Source: X23 sp050251575
Lineage (GTDB): Bacteria > Bacillota > Clostridia > SK-Y3
Assembly: GCA_050251575.1 (NCBI GenBank)
Contig: JBFWMP010000044.1
Location: 1 to 17,601 of the forward strand
Reading direction: 5' to 3'
Length of the DNA stretch: 17,601 bases
Shown one piece after another: positions 1-7,679 of this stretch; positions within the stretch are counted from its first letter, which is position 1; each line of letters starts with the position of its first letter. The notes beneath the pieces were generated by a model that ran no database searches, was not told the DNA's origin, and saw nothing but the letters and a program-made list of their open reading frames with translations. Both the position numbers and the translations under genes were made by a program.

Positions 1-86
1 GCTCTTATCCAGCCTGAAACCTGAATTTCTATGCCTTCAACAGCTTTTCGATCTTGATAAAGCTCTTTGATAGTTTTTTTATTCAT
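1..86 (-). CDS. asnS: Asparaginyl-tRNA synthetase, N-terminal fragment (gene runs off the window)
   Basis: Only the first 28 codons are present. They read MNKKTIKELYQDR then a short linker and IEIQVSGWIR. The 'IKELY.....GxEIxVSGWIR' pattern is how clostridial asparaginyl-tRNA synthetases begin: it is the start of the OB-fold anticodon-binding domain that precedes the class II catalytic core. The enzyme charges tRNA-Asn in the cytoplasm. The ATG at 84-86 is preceded by GGGAGG with 7 nt spacing. It is transcribed from its own promoter just upstream (193-201), so it is probably separate from the importer genes that end at 228. The closely related AspRS/LysRS N-termini are less similar, but with so little sequence the call rests on the N-terminal motif alone. 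Confidence 0.75.
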   Translation of the reverse strand, partial: MNKKTIKELYQDRKAVEGIEIQVSGWIR

Positions 87-192
87 ACTATTCCTCCCTA
101 GTTGTTAAAAATAAGAGTCTAAAGAATTTTTAGCAATATCATTCTTATCTTTGCCCTCTTTAAGAAAAATACACCCTGCTTTATCAAGCCAT

Positions 193-201
193 ATTATATC
201 A
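193..201 (-). promoter_or_regulatory. Probable asnS promoter, extended -10
   Basis: On the minus strand TGATATAAT forms an extended -10 element (TGn plus TATAAT at 193-198), about 110 nt upstream of the asnS start. No good -35 hexamer is seen at the usual spacing, which is common for extended -10 promoters. The leader it would produce is about 100 nt and shows no T-box core. Confidence 0.45.
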
Positions 202-227
202 CTTTGAAATGTGCAATGCTATATTAA

Positions 228-1136
228 TCATCTTCTCCAGCGCAGTAAATAACCTTCAATTTTATCAAATAGAAATGTAATTACTGTTACAACAATACCG
301 ATAAAAATAATACCCACAATAACCCTTGAATAGTCGGCAAAATCAGAGAAGTATTTAACATACCAACCAAGTCCTGACGTAGCGCCTATCATTTCTGCTG
401 CGGTTAGAAGGATAAAGGACAGGGTAAGTCCTAGAGTTGCACCGGTTATTATGGAAGGCAGCGCAGCCGGTAAAATTACCTGAAAGAGCATTGATTTTTC
501 ACTAACGTTAAGTGCTTTTGCCGAGTCAATAATTCTTTTTTCTACATTAAGTACTCCGTTTAAAGTATTTATAAATATCGGCCAAAAGGCTGCAATAAAA
601 ATAACGAAAACAGATGAAATCTTAAAAGTCGGAAGTAAAGCAATAGCATAGGGAATATATACTATCGGCGGAATCGGACCCAATACTTTTGTAAGCGGCT
701 TAACAACTCTATATACCCTCTTTCTCCAGCCAATCATTAAAGCCAGAGGAATCGCAACTATTAAAGCTGATACATATCCTCCAAATAAAAGCTGGAGAGA
801 GCTCCCCAGCCCTTTTAATAGTTCAGGTAGTTCTGAAATAAATAGCGACAAGATTTCTGCCGACGTCGGGAAAAGTAATTTATCCAATAAGTCGAATTTA
901 GTTGTCGCCAACTCCCATATTATCATCAAACTAAATATAATAGCAGTAATATCCCCTGTAGTTTGGGTTTTTTCTTCATCTTTTTTGAATATAGCGTTTA
1001 ATATATAAAACACTTCAAGGAGCAAAATCAAGGCAATATAGTATCCTGAATCAGTTCCTGTCCTCTTAGATGGAACAAGCATCAACAGCAAAGCTGCTAG
1101 AAATAGAATATTTGAAATAGTTATTATTTTTTTCAT
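228..1136 (-). CDS. ABC transporter permease, SsuC/TauC-like
   Basis: Membrane subunit of an importer of the sulfonate/nitrate/taurine type. The 302-residue protein has a C-terminal half with the usual BPD-transp-1 arrangement of six helices and an EAA loop that contacts the ATPase (AKALNVSEKSMLFQVILPAALPS, split here as AKALNVSEKSM and LFQVILPAALPS, about residues 205-227). Family members are usually about 250 residues. Here there is an extra N-terminal stretch of about 70 residues with two hydrophobic segments (about 5-22 and 32-50), a charged linker (KKDEEK), then the canonical core. The ATG start has GGGAGG 5 nt upstream. It lies 24 nt after the ATPase stop, so the two are almost certainly co-transcribed. 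Substrate cannot be read from the sequence; the gene context suggests a methylated compound. Confidence 0.85.
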   Translation of the reverse strand: MKKIITISNILFLAALLLMLVPSKRTGTDSGYYIALILLLEVFYILNAIFKKDEEKTQTTGDITAIIFSLMIIWELATTKFDLLDKLLFPTSAEILSLFISELPELLKGLGSSLQLLFGGYVSALIVAIPLALMIGWRKRVYRVVKPLTKVLGPIPPIVYIPYAIALLPTFKISSVFVIFIAAFWPIFINTLNGVLNVEKRIIDSAKALNVSEKSMLFQVILPAALPSIITGATLGLTLSFILLTAAEMIGATSGLGWYVKYFSDFADYSRVIVGIIFIGIVVTVITFLFDKIEGYLLRWRR

Positions 1137-1160
1137 AAAAACCTCCCTTGCAAAATTGCT

Positions 1161-1967
1161 TTAAAGGACAACTTCGTCTCCACCTATTTTTTGTATCAAG
1201 TCATCATAAAAAAGGCTTACGAGTTTATTTCGAAGATTGGTGTATTCATCTGACCTTATAAGGGATGTTCTATCCCTAGGTCTTTCAAAGTCAATATTGA
1301 TTTCCTTTTTTACTGTACCGGGGCTTGCCGACATGACAACAATTCTATCCGATAATAATATTGCTTCATCAATATCGTGAGTTACCAGAATGACAGTTTT
1401 CCTCTCACTACCGCTATCCCATAACTCTAACAAAAGTTCCTGGAGCATAACCCTATTCTTTGCATCTACCGCTCCAAACGGTTCATCCATTAACAAAACA
1501 CCAGGATTCATCGCAAAAGCCCTGGCAATTGCAACTCTCTGCTGCATTCCCCCTGATAACTGCGAAGGATACTTGTTCATGAACTCCTTAAGGCCAACCA
1601 GTTCCAGATATTTATCTGCTATACTCTCTAATTCTCTTCTGTTTTTTGTCTTATAAATCTGCCTTAAACCAAAAATCAAATTCTTCCGGGCACTCATCCA
1701 AGGGAATAATGAGTAGTGCTGGAAAACAACTCCCCTTTCAGTTCCAGTACCCTGTATTTGCTTTCCATTCAACAAAATACATCCATCTGAAGGAGAATTA
1801 AGTCCCGTCAACAAATTTAGCAGTGTACTCTTACCACACCCGCTTGGACCGATAAGACTGACAAATTCCCCTTCTTTTATGGAAATATTAATGTTCTTAA
1901 TGGCACAAAAGTTATTATTCTTTTCTTCATATTTTAAAGATACATTTTGTAAGCTTATTTTACTCAT
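1161..1967 (-). CDS. ABC transporter ATP-binding protein, SsuB/TauB-like
   Basis: Cytoplasmic ATPase of the importer, 268 residues. All motifs are intact: Walker A GPSGCGKST (40-48), Q-loop VFQHYSLFPW (Q83), signature LSGGMQQR (138-145), Walker B VLLMDEP (157-163), D-loop and H-loop VTHDIDEA (H197). The C-terminal INIDFERPRDR segment is typical of the nitrate/sulfonate/taurine ATPases. The ATG at 1965-1967 has only a weak ribosome site (GAGAAAG). The MITE-like element at 1981-2107 separates it from the upstream lipoprotein gene, leaving a 154-nt gap in an otherwise tight series. Transcription may read through the element; no clear new promoter is seen. Confidence 0.92.
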   Translation of the reverse strand: MSKISLQNVSLKYEEKNNNFCAIKNINISIKEGEFVSLIGPSGCGKSTLLNLLTGLNSPSDGCILLNGKQIQGTGTERGVVFQHYSLFPWMSARKNLIFGLRQIYKTKNRRELESIADKYLELVGLKEFMNKYPSQLSGGMQQRVAIARAFAMNPGVLLMDEPFGAVDAKNRVMLQELLLELWDSGSERKTVILVTHDIDEAILLSDRIVVMSASPGTVKKEINIDFERPRDRTSLIRSDEYTNLRNKLVSLFYDDLIQKIGGDEVVL

Positions 1968-1980
1968 ATCTTTCTCAAAT

Positions 1981-2107
1981 GGACTGTCTCAAGATGATGT
2001 TTTTCGGAATAATCAACACCATTCCCTACAATATATTGTGATTATTTGTATGTAACGTCACATTTTGTAGGGAGCGGTCTTGACCGCTCCGCATTTTGAG
2101 ACAGCCT
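1981..2107. mobile_element. MITE-like / REP-like inverted-repeat element
   Basis: A non-coding block of about 127 bp with nested inverted repeats. The outer terminal repeats are 1981-1996 and 2092-2107 (13 of 16 positions match, with a perfect 9-bp core CTGTCTCAA / TTGAGACAG). Inside, CCCTACAA (2024-2031) pairs with TTGTAGGG (2065-2072), and a perfect 9-bp stem with a 2-nt loop follows: GGAGCGGTC-TT-GACCGCTCC (2071-2090). It has no coding capacity and sits wholly between two importer genes. Such palindromic small elements are common in clostridial intergenic regions; I cannot see flanking target-site duplications with confidence. It could also act as an RNA hairpin affecting read-through between the lipoprotein and ATPase genes. 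Confidence 0.6.
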
Positions 2108-2121
2108 CTTTCCAGCCTCCT

Positions 2122-3204
2122 TTACTCCTTGAAATCTGCTTTTAGCTTTTTATAAACTTCATCATTTGGATACTGCTTTAATACATTATCAAGCGCATTC
2201 TTATATATGGATGTATTTATATAATTTTCAATTTCCAGGTCGGAAGTAATATAGCCTGATTTATTCATCAAGTTCCAAAATTCAACTACACCGGCCTTGT
2301 CCGGGTCAGGGATGCTATACATATATCCACCGTAGGTTTCTGCTTTAATAACATCCTTATCTATCTTTACATATTTTGAAATGATATCTACAGTTTCGTC
2401 CTGATTTAACTGATAAAACTTATACGCTTTTATAAGCGCTGCTTGGAACTTTTCATAATCCTTTGTATTTTCCTTGACCTTTGATGTCAAAGCAACTTGA
2501 CGGCAGCAAGTATGCATCTTCACCAAATCACCTGAATACATCACTATCTCAAAACCTTGCTTTTCACCCAGCTTAATAAAAGGAGTCCATACAATACCTG
2601 CATCAACACTTCCCTTTTTAACAGCTTCAAGAACAGATGCCGGCGAGTCTAATTCATTAATAGTCAAATCCTTCTTCCAGTCAATTCCCGCTTCTGTCAA
2701 AGCGCTTCTGAATAGAATATCTCCTGTTGCAAGTCTCACTGTTGCAATGGTCTTCCCTTTAAAGCTGCTCAAGTCGCTAAGCTCTTTTGCCTTTTCAGGA
2801 AGTGCAATAATACCATGTCCTTCAGTCTGCTGGCCACCAAATATAGTAAAATCAGTTCCTTTTGATATAAATGTCAAAGGTGCAGCCGTACCAAATGAGC
2901 CAACATCTAACTTCCCGGCATTAATTGCATTTAAACCTTCTCCCGAATTAGCAAACAAGAATAATTCTACATCCAGTCCTTCTTCCTTGAAGTAACCTTT
3001 TTCCTTTGCTATAAAATAAAGCACCTGCCCCGGCGAAGCTAAGTAACCTACGTTAAACTTCTTCAATTCTTTCTTCTCATTTTCATCGTTCGAAGTTATT
3101 TGATTGGCTCCGCTGTCATCAGCGGTTTTATTTTCTGCACAACCGCTGAACACGGTTATCAATAATACTAGTGATATAATTACTGCAATAATTCGTTTGC
3201 TCAC
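2122..3204 (-). CDS. Substrate-binding lipoprotein of the ABC importer (NMT1/SsuA-like)
   Basis: Extracytoplasmic substrate-binding protein of 360 residues. An N-terminal signal peptide ends in the lipobox VFSGC (Cys22), so the mature protein should be lipid-anchored. The mature part starts with a charged, low-complexity linker and then a type-2 periplasmic binding fold: FNVGYLASPGQVLYFIAKEKGYFKEEGLDVEL is the hallmark opening of the NMT1/SsuA/TauA family (seen at about residues 49-80), followed by LDVGSFGTAAPL and GKTIATVRLATGD. The start is GTG at 3204, preceded by GGAGG 9 nt upstream. It follows the DUF1847 gene by 32 nt, linking the importer to the corrinoid genes. Members of this family bind sulfonates, taurine, nitrate or pyrimidine precursors; the ligand here is unknown. 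Confidence 0.87.
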   Translation of the reverse strand: MSKRIIAVIISLVLLITVFSGCAENKTADDSGANQITSNDENEKKELKKFNVGYLASPGQVLYFIAKEKGYFKEEGLDVELFLFANSGEGLNAINAGKLDVGSFGTAAPLTFISKGTDFTIFGGQQTEGHGIIALPEKAKELSDLSSFKGKTIATVRLATGDILFRSALTEAGIDWKKDLTINELDSPASVLEAVKKGSVDAGIVWTPFIKLGEKQGFEIVMYSGDLVKMHTCCRQVALTSKVKENTKDYEKFQAALIKAYKFYQLNQDETVDIISKYVKIDKDVIKAETYGGYMYSIPDPDKAGVVEFWNLMNKSGYITSDLEIENYINTSIYKNALDNVLKQYPNDEVYKKLKADFKE

Positions 3205-3236
3205 TTTATCCCGCCTCCATTAAAGATGAATGTGAA

Positions 3237-3896
3237 TCAAATATCTCCTTCTTGTAAAAGCCTCTTATAATAAAAGCCACTTGTATAAAGAGCTGCTGCA
3301 GGGTTATGTCCTAATACCCTGTCTTTTGTTATTAAAGTTGTTACGGGTGCTTTAGAGTATTTTATAAATAAAGAATCATGCCCCACACATAAACCAACAA
3401 TTACATTTAGGTCTGTTTTTTGCTTATTAAGCAATTTTGCCTGTAGGATAGGATTACAAAGCGCCTCATGACATCCTTTTTGAATTTTGAGCTCTTCAGC
3501 AACCCCTACCTCGGTTTTGTCAATGGATCCTACTTTGCAGATAACGCTGTAGCTTTCAAGCCCTTTTATTTTAAGAATTTTAGCAAACGTCTTTGCCTCA
3601 CTCATCAAACCTATACAGGTAGCAATACCTATCTTTTTAGCTTCTATTTTTTTTGCGAAAGCTATAATCTCTTCTACTCTTGTCAATTTTCCGTAATAGG
3701 TACCTTCAATTTCCGCTGCCGCATGAGAGATTTTAGAGACTAACTGGTCATTTCTATATAATTCATTGATTCTTTCAATTTCCCTATCCGACGTTATAAT
3801 GGTTAAACAATTCTTAGGAAAGTTTTTGTCTTTCCTATAGCAGTTTAAAACTCCGCAATCCGAGCAGCTGAAATTATTATGATTTTCATTACTCAT
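3237..3896 (-). CDS. DUF1847 putative metal-binding protein
   Basis: A 219-residue cytoplasmic protein with an N-terminal cysteine cluster CSDCGVLNC (Cys11, 14, 19) plus Cys30, and a conserved C-terminal half ALCNPILQAKLLN, GLCVGHDSLFIKYSKAPVTTL and KDRVLGHNPAAALY. This is the DUF1847 pattern; the biochemical function is unknown, and a bound metal or Fe-S cluster is inferred from the cysteines. I use the ATG at 3896 rather than a possible start at 3923. The sequence encoding LGGNK before Met is itself the ribosome site (TAGGAGGGAATAAG), and 3896 leaves an 11-nt gap after the RACo stop instead of a 16-nt overlap. Its place between the activator and the importer suggests a role in corrinoid methyl transfer. 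Confidence 0.85.
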   Translation of the reverse strand: MSNENHNNFSCSDCGVLNCYRKDKNFPKNCLTIITSDREIERINELYRNDQLVSKISHAAAEIEGTYYGKLTRVEEIIAFAKKIEAKKIGIATCIGLMSEAKTFAKILKIKGLESYSVICKVGSIDKTEVGVAEELKIQKGCHEALCNPILQAKLLNKQKTDLNVIVGLCVGHDSLFIKYSKAPVTTLITKDRVLGHNPAAALYTSGFYYKRLLQEGDI

Positions 3897-3907
3897 CTTA
3901 TTCCCTC

Positions 3908-5581
3908 CTAAAATCCAAGACACTTAACAAACACCTTGTCAAAATCTTTATAATTTGCTAATTCCACTACTTCTACTTCCTTAACTATTTCCTCCATCTG
4001 TTTCCTATAGTTCTTATTCAACAAGAAGGCTTGCCCCCCGGATTTCGAAGTGTTACCGATAAAGTCAATCTTCCCCTCAAAATCCTTAGGCAAAAGTCCT
4101 ATATTAATAAGGCTTTTTGCTCTAAGATGATAACCAAAGGAACCTGCAATCAGAACTTTATCTACATCAGCGGCATTCACACCCTTACTCTCAAGCAAAA
4201 ACTCAATCCCTGCCCTTACAGCACCTTTTGCAAGCTGAACCTGCCTTACATCCTTTTGAGAAAGGAATACCTTGTCGGTAATTTTAAAAACACTCTTCCC
4301 ATCCTGCTTGACCAGTCTTCCTTTTAAAGAAGGCAGTAAGGCGCTTGTTTCAGGGTCAACAAACTTGCCGTTTTTATTTATCACTCCATGGGAAACAAGT
4401 TGTCCAACAATATCCAACAGTCCGCTTCCACATATCCCAATTGCTTCCGTTTCATCAATCACCTTAAGCCGTATATCTCCATCATTCTCAATTTCAAAGA
4501 GTTCAACCGCCCCCTGCCCTGCTCTCATGCCATGTGTAATGTTCATGCCTTCGAATGCCGGACCGGCTGCTGTGGATGTGGCTGAAAGCTTTCCATCAAA
4601 ACTGATAGCCATCTCACCATTGGTACCTATATCGACAAAAAGTGTGATCCCTTTTTTCTCATGTAATTGTGATGCAAGTATTCCCGATGTAATATCCGCC
4701 CCAACATAAGCAGAAATAATTGGAGGAAGATATATAATGCCAAATTGAGATATGTTCAGCGTATGTTCCGAAGCATTTAGATACATTCCACCGTTCATTT
4801 GTGATATATAGGGATACTTTCCTAATGACCCGGGATTTGTATTTGAAGCCAGATGCAGCATACATGTATTTCCACTAAAGATCACTTCATATATGTTTTT
4901 TTCCTTCACATCCGATCCTTCTGTTAGTTCACCGATCATTTTGTTTATCTCTCTAATCAACTCAGAATACATCATCGTCAGCCCATCATCCTCAGATGCA
5001 AGCTTAATCCTTGATAATACGTCCTGCGCATGAAGGGCTTGCGGATTCAAGGATGAAGCAGTACTTATTTCCAAGCCGGTATTTAAATCGACAAGCGATG
5101 CGACAAGGGTGGTTGTACCTATGTCAATGACAATGCCATAGTTCTTTTGCCTGGTATCGCCAATTTCGACACCTAATTCTTTATGGCCGGCAAATATTTT
5201 GGTATCATTTTCCTCTTTTAAATATTCTTTTCTAATGAATGGTTCGACTCTAACCTCAAAACTTTGTCCCTTGCTTAATATTTTCAAGGTATTGTTTTTT
5301 TGATTACTAATTATCTCTACTTTTACATTTCCCATGACTTTGGCTTCACAGGACAAAACATATCCTTCTTCTTCCTCATTTTTAGAAAGATGGTGTATGC
5401 CAGTAGAAACAATGTTTCTTAATGACTCTTTATCCAATTTTACTCTGCATTTTCCGCAAGTACCCGCCCCATAACATGGAGATTCGATAACAACGCCTGC
5501 CTTACGGGCTGCCCGAAGAATAGTAGTACCCTCAGGAACGGTAATCGATTTGTTATCAGGATAAAAAACAACTTGTGCCAT
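3908..5581 (-). CDS. RACo-like reductive activator of corrinoid proteins (2Fe-2S + ASKHA, DUF4445)
   Basis: ATP-dependent activator expected to reduce accidentally oxidised Co(II) corrinoid back to the active Co(I) state. The N-terminus is a plant-type 2Fe-2S ferredoxin domain with ligands at Cys36, Cys42, Cys45 and Cys78 (CYGAGTCGKC and LSCEAKV). After a linker comes an ASKHA ATPase of the DUF4445 type: first phosphate loop VIDIGTTTLVASL, second LFVDIGTNGEMA, and a conserved AGSFGYHLRAKSL motif near the C-terminus. It has 557 residues, a bit shorter than characterised RACo proteins of about 600. I take the ATG at 5581 as the start: AAGGAG lies 11 nt upstream. A TTG at 5590 would be only about 2 nt from the same ribosome site. 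It follows the second methyltransferase by 5 nt. Its substrate is presumably the corrinoid protein at 7679-8335. Confidence 0.9.
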   Translation of the reverse strand: MAQVVFYPDNKSITVPEGTTILRAARKAGVVIESPCYGAGTCGKCRVKLDKESLRNIVSTGIHHLSKNEEEEGYVLSCEAKVMGNVKVEIISNQKNNTLKILSKGQSFEVRVEPFIRKEYLKEENDTKIFAGHKELGVEIGDTRQKNYGIVIDIGTTTLVASLVDLNTGLEISTASSLNPQALHAQDVLSRIKLASEDDGLTMMYSELIREINKMIGELTEGSDVKEKNIYEVIFSGNTCMLHLASNTNPGSLGKYPYISQMNGGMYLNASEHTLNISQFGIIYLPPIISAYVGADITSGILASQLHEKKGITLFVDIGTNGEMAISFDGKLSATSTAAGPAFEGMNITHGMRAGQGAVELFEIENDGDIRLKVIDETEAIGICGSGLLDIVGQLVSHGVINKNGKFVDPETSALLPSLKGRLVKQDGKSVFKITDKVFLSQKDVRQVQLAKGAVRAGIEFLLESKGVNAADVDKVLIAGSFGYHLRAKSLINIGLLPKDFEGKIDFIGNTSKSGGQAFLLNKNYRKQMEEIVKEVEVVELANYKDFDKVFVKCLGF

Positions 5582-5586
5582 GGTAG

Positions 5587-6612
5587 TCAACTCTCCTTTA
5601 CCGTTCTTGTCAAAGCTTGAATATTATCAAGTGAAGATGAGGTACTCAAACCGCAAGCTGGCGATATAATATCAATACCGTCATTTAACAGCCGCATCGT
5701 CTGACCGGATACTTTTTCCGGTGTACCAAGTTCAAGAAGAAAAGTACTTAAATTTCCCATTGTTGTAAGAGTAGGAAACTCTTCTTTTAGCAAACGCAAG
5801 TTTACCAGTGCATCGGTACTTATTGCATTAGATCTGATTCCGGGAATAAGGGGTTTTACCATATTCATATTCCCACATATATGTACAATAACAGGCGCAC
5901 TAACCGAATGAATTCCATCAATTAATTTATTCAAATACCTTACGGCATACTCTTCAAACATTTTTGGTCCCAGTATTTCACCGGTAGCAGTCGGATCTCC
6001 AACAGATATCAAGGTCGCACCATTATCTATCATCAGACGTGCATATTCAATTAAAAAATCAGTCACATAGTCTATGAGCTTATGTGCATTTTTCCTATCT
6101 TTCCTTAGTTCTTTTAGGAAAGGCATGGGATCTACGATGGACGCCGCAGTACTTATCGGACCTGTCAAATTGCCAATCACAGGCACATCCGGATATTTCT
6201 TCGACAAGTAATAACCTGCCTGAATAATGGTATCCACCCTACCTTGCTTTAGAACTTGGTGAATGTCTTTATATTCAACCTTTGATACGGACGGAAATAC
6301 TTCTTTCGCGATTTTAGGTTCACATGCCAAGGTTCCAAAATTTATTTCGCTCCCTAAAACCTCTGCCTCAACAGTCATGCAAAAAGGTATTCCGAAATTT
6401 TCAAATCCTGTATGCGCGTGAACATCACTAGAAAGTTCCGCCATAAGCTTATCATCATGATGTGCTTCAGGAAGCGTATGCCCTGTTTTGTTCATTACAT
6501 CAACAATTGCAGCATTCATCATTCCTCCTGGGCAAACAACAGGTGGGCGGTCTACCTTTTCTTTGCTCAAAACCCTTAGTATTCTTTCCTTTGGGCTAAT
6601 AATATCCACCAC
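5587..6612 (-). CDS. Corrinoid methyltransferase, MtaA/CmuA family (UroD fold), second paralogue
   Basis: A 341-residue member of the uroporphyrinogen-decarboxylase-fold methyltransferases, cytoplasmic. It has the family opening SPKERILRVLSKEKVDRPPV and the zinc-ligand set HxC...C: His244 and Cys246 in VIVHICGN, Cys320 in SPACGLS. Such enzymes bind zinc to activate a thiol or accept/donate a methyl group through a corrinoid protein. This argues against a heme-pathway UroD, which lacks these ligands. The start is GTG at 6612, overlapping the upstream stop by 1 nt (TAGTG), with AGGGG 5-6 nt upstream. A second GTG follows immediately. It diverges strongly from the neighbouring paralogue (6612-7679), so the two probably have different roles: one may demethylate the substrate and the other transfer the methyl group from the corrinoid protein. 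Confidence 0.85.
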   Translation of the reverse strand: MVDIISPKERILRVLSKEKVDRPPVVCPGGMMNAAIVDVMNKTGHTLPEAHHDDKLMAELSSDVHAHTGFENFGIPFCMTVEAEVLGSEINFGTLACEPKIAKEVFPSVSKVEYKDIHQVLKQGRVDTIIQAGYYLSKKYPDVPVIGNLTGPISTAASIVDPMPFLKELRKDRKNAHKLIDYVTDFLIEYARLMIDNGATLISVGDPTATGEILGPKMFEEYAVRYLNKLIDGIHSVSAPVIVHICGNMNMVKPLIPGIRSNAISTDALVNLRLLKEEFPTLTTMGNLSTFLLELGTPEKVSGQTMRLLNDGIDIISPACGLSTSSSLDNIQALTRTVKES

Positions 6613-7679
6613 TATTCCCCTCTTCCCAACTTTTCGATATTTACCGGAAAGCCAATCTCCCTCACGGTATTAAGCATCGCATGGATGTTTCTGAAAGGCG
6701 TCTCTGTGGGAAGGCTGCAACCGGAAGCTACAATATAACCTTTGGGGTTGTCATGGGCCTTTTTGATACAATCAATGACCGCTTTCCTCACATCCTCTTC
6801 TGTTCCTTCCAGCATAATTTCCGATGGTTTTACATTTCCCATTAATCTTACTTTATCTCCTACCTTCTGCTTTGCTTCAAGCAGGTCAACATCATTATCT
6901 ATACTAATACAATCCGTTCCGGCTTCCACCATCAAATCCCATATCTTGTTTGTTTTGCCACATATATGAAGAGTTACACTTTTTCCTCTTAAATGGATAT
7001 ATTCAATCAACCTTTTTAGATATGGATATGAAAATTCCTTAAACTGCTTTGGACTTATTACTGTGCTTGAAGACATTGCATCAGTAAGGCTAGGTGTGCA
7101 TCCTGCATCAATGATTGCTTGTACATATCTAAGATTGGTTTCCAAAGAGATTTCACACAATCTATGTACTTTCTCAGGATTTTTAATCATCAACCTTACG
7201 AGGTTTTCGGCACCTATTAGGAATGAGGCATTTGTAAAAGGACATGTAACTGCCCCTGTTACGGTTACTTCCGTCCCTACCGCATCTACAGCTATCTTCA
7301 TTGCTTCAATATGGTGCGGTAGGTTTCCATCTTTATTTGGGTCTGCCGGGTTTAATGATTCAATGTTGGAAACATCGTCAATTGCAGGTGCATCCAAATA
7401 TGCCGTTTCATCGTAAGGGTAATACACCCTTGCGCCCATCGCTTCAGCCTGAGTATAAAGATCGGTAAAAATTCTGATAATATCATAGCGAAAAAGCTTG
7501 TATGCTTCTATGTGAGCTTTAGCAATCAATTTTCCATTCCCTTTAAAATCAGAAACTTTAGCTCCTATTACCCTGGCAGCAGTATTCCCAACAATAGGCA
7601 CACATGGCAATCTATCAATGCCGTGGTCTTTACCATAAGCAGTGAGCCTTTCTATTGGAGTCATTTGATCGCATGCCAT
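6612..7679 (-). CDS. Corrinoid methyltransferase, MtaA/CmuA family (UroD fold), first paralogue
   Basis: A 355-residue zinc-type corrinoid methyltransferase. The predicted zinc ligands are His238 and Cys240 in TLHICGK and Cys321 in ASGCSLPTETP. The ASGC.LP..TP..N segment is the usual C-terminal motif of the MtaA/MtbA/CmuA group. The N-terminal TPIERLTAYGKDHGIDRLPC also matches the family. The ATG at 7679 overlaps the corrinoid-protein stop by 1 nt (TAATG) and has GGAGG 9 nt upstream, which indicates translational coupling with its likely methyl carrier. Characterised relatives act on methanol-, methylamine-, methylthiol- or chloromethane-derived methyl groups. The sequence alone does not tell which compound is used here. 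Confidence 0.87.
   Translation of the reverse strand: MACDQMTPIERLTAYGKDHGIDRLPCVPIVGNTAARVIGAKVSDFKGNGKLIAKAHIEAYKLFRYDIIRIFTDLYTQAEAMGARVYYPYDETAYLDAPAIDDVSNIESLNPADPNKDGNLPHHIEAMKIAVDAVGTEVTVTGAVTCPFTNASFLIGAENLVRLMIKNPEKVHRLCEISLETNLRYVQAIIDAGCTPSLTDAMSSSTVISPKQFKEFSYPYLKRLIEYIHLRGKSVTLHICGKTNKIWDLMVEAGTDCISIDNDVDLLEAKQKVGDKVRLMGNVKPSEIMLEGTEEDVRKAVIDCIKKAHDNPKGYIVASGCSLPTETPFRNIHAMLNTVREIGFPVNIEKLGRGE

Noticed and set aside
87..192. T-box leader upstream of asnS
   Set aside because: The leader is only about 100 nt and has no T-box sequence (TGGNACCGCG) or terminator/antiterminator pair.
3897..3923. Longer DUF1847 start at 3923 (MSWILGGNK...)
   Set aside because: The extra codons contain the ribosome site TAGGAGG for the ATG at 3896, and the longer form would overlap the upstream stop by 16 nt.
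5587..7679. Heme-pathway uroporphyrinogen decarboxylases
   Set aside because: Both proteins have the zinc ligand set HxC...C and neighbour a corrinoid protein and RACo, which fits methyltransferases and not HemE.
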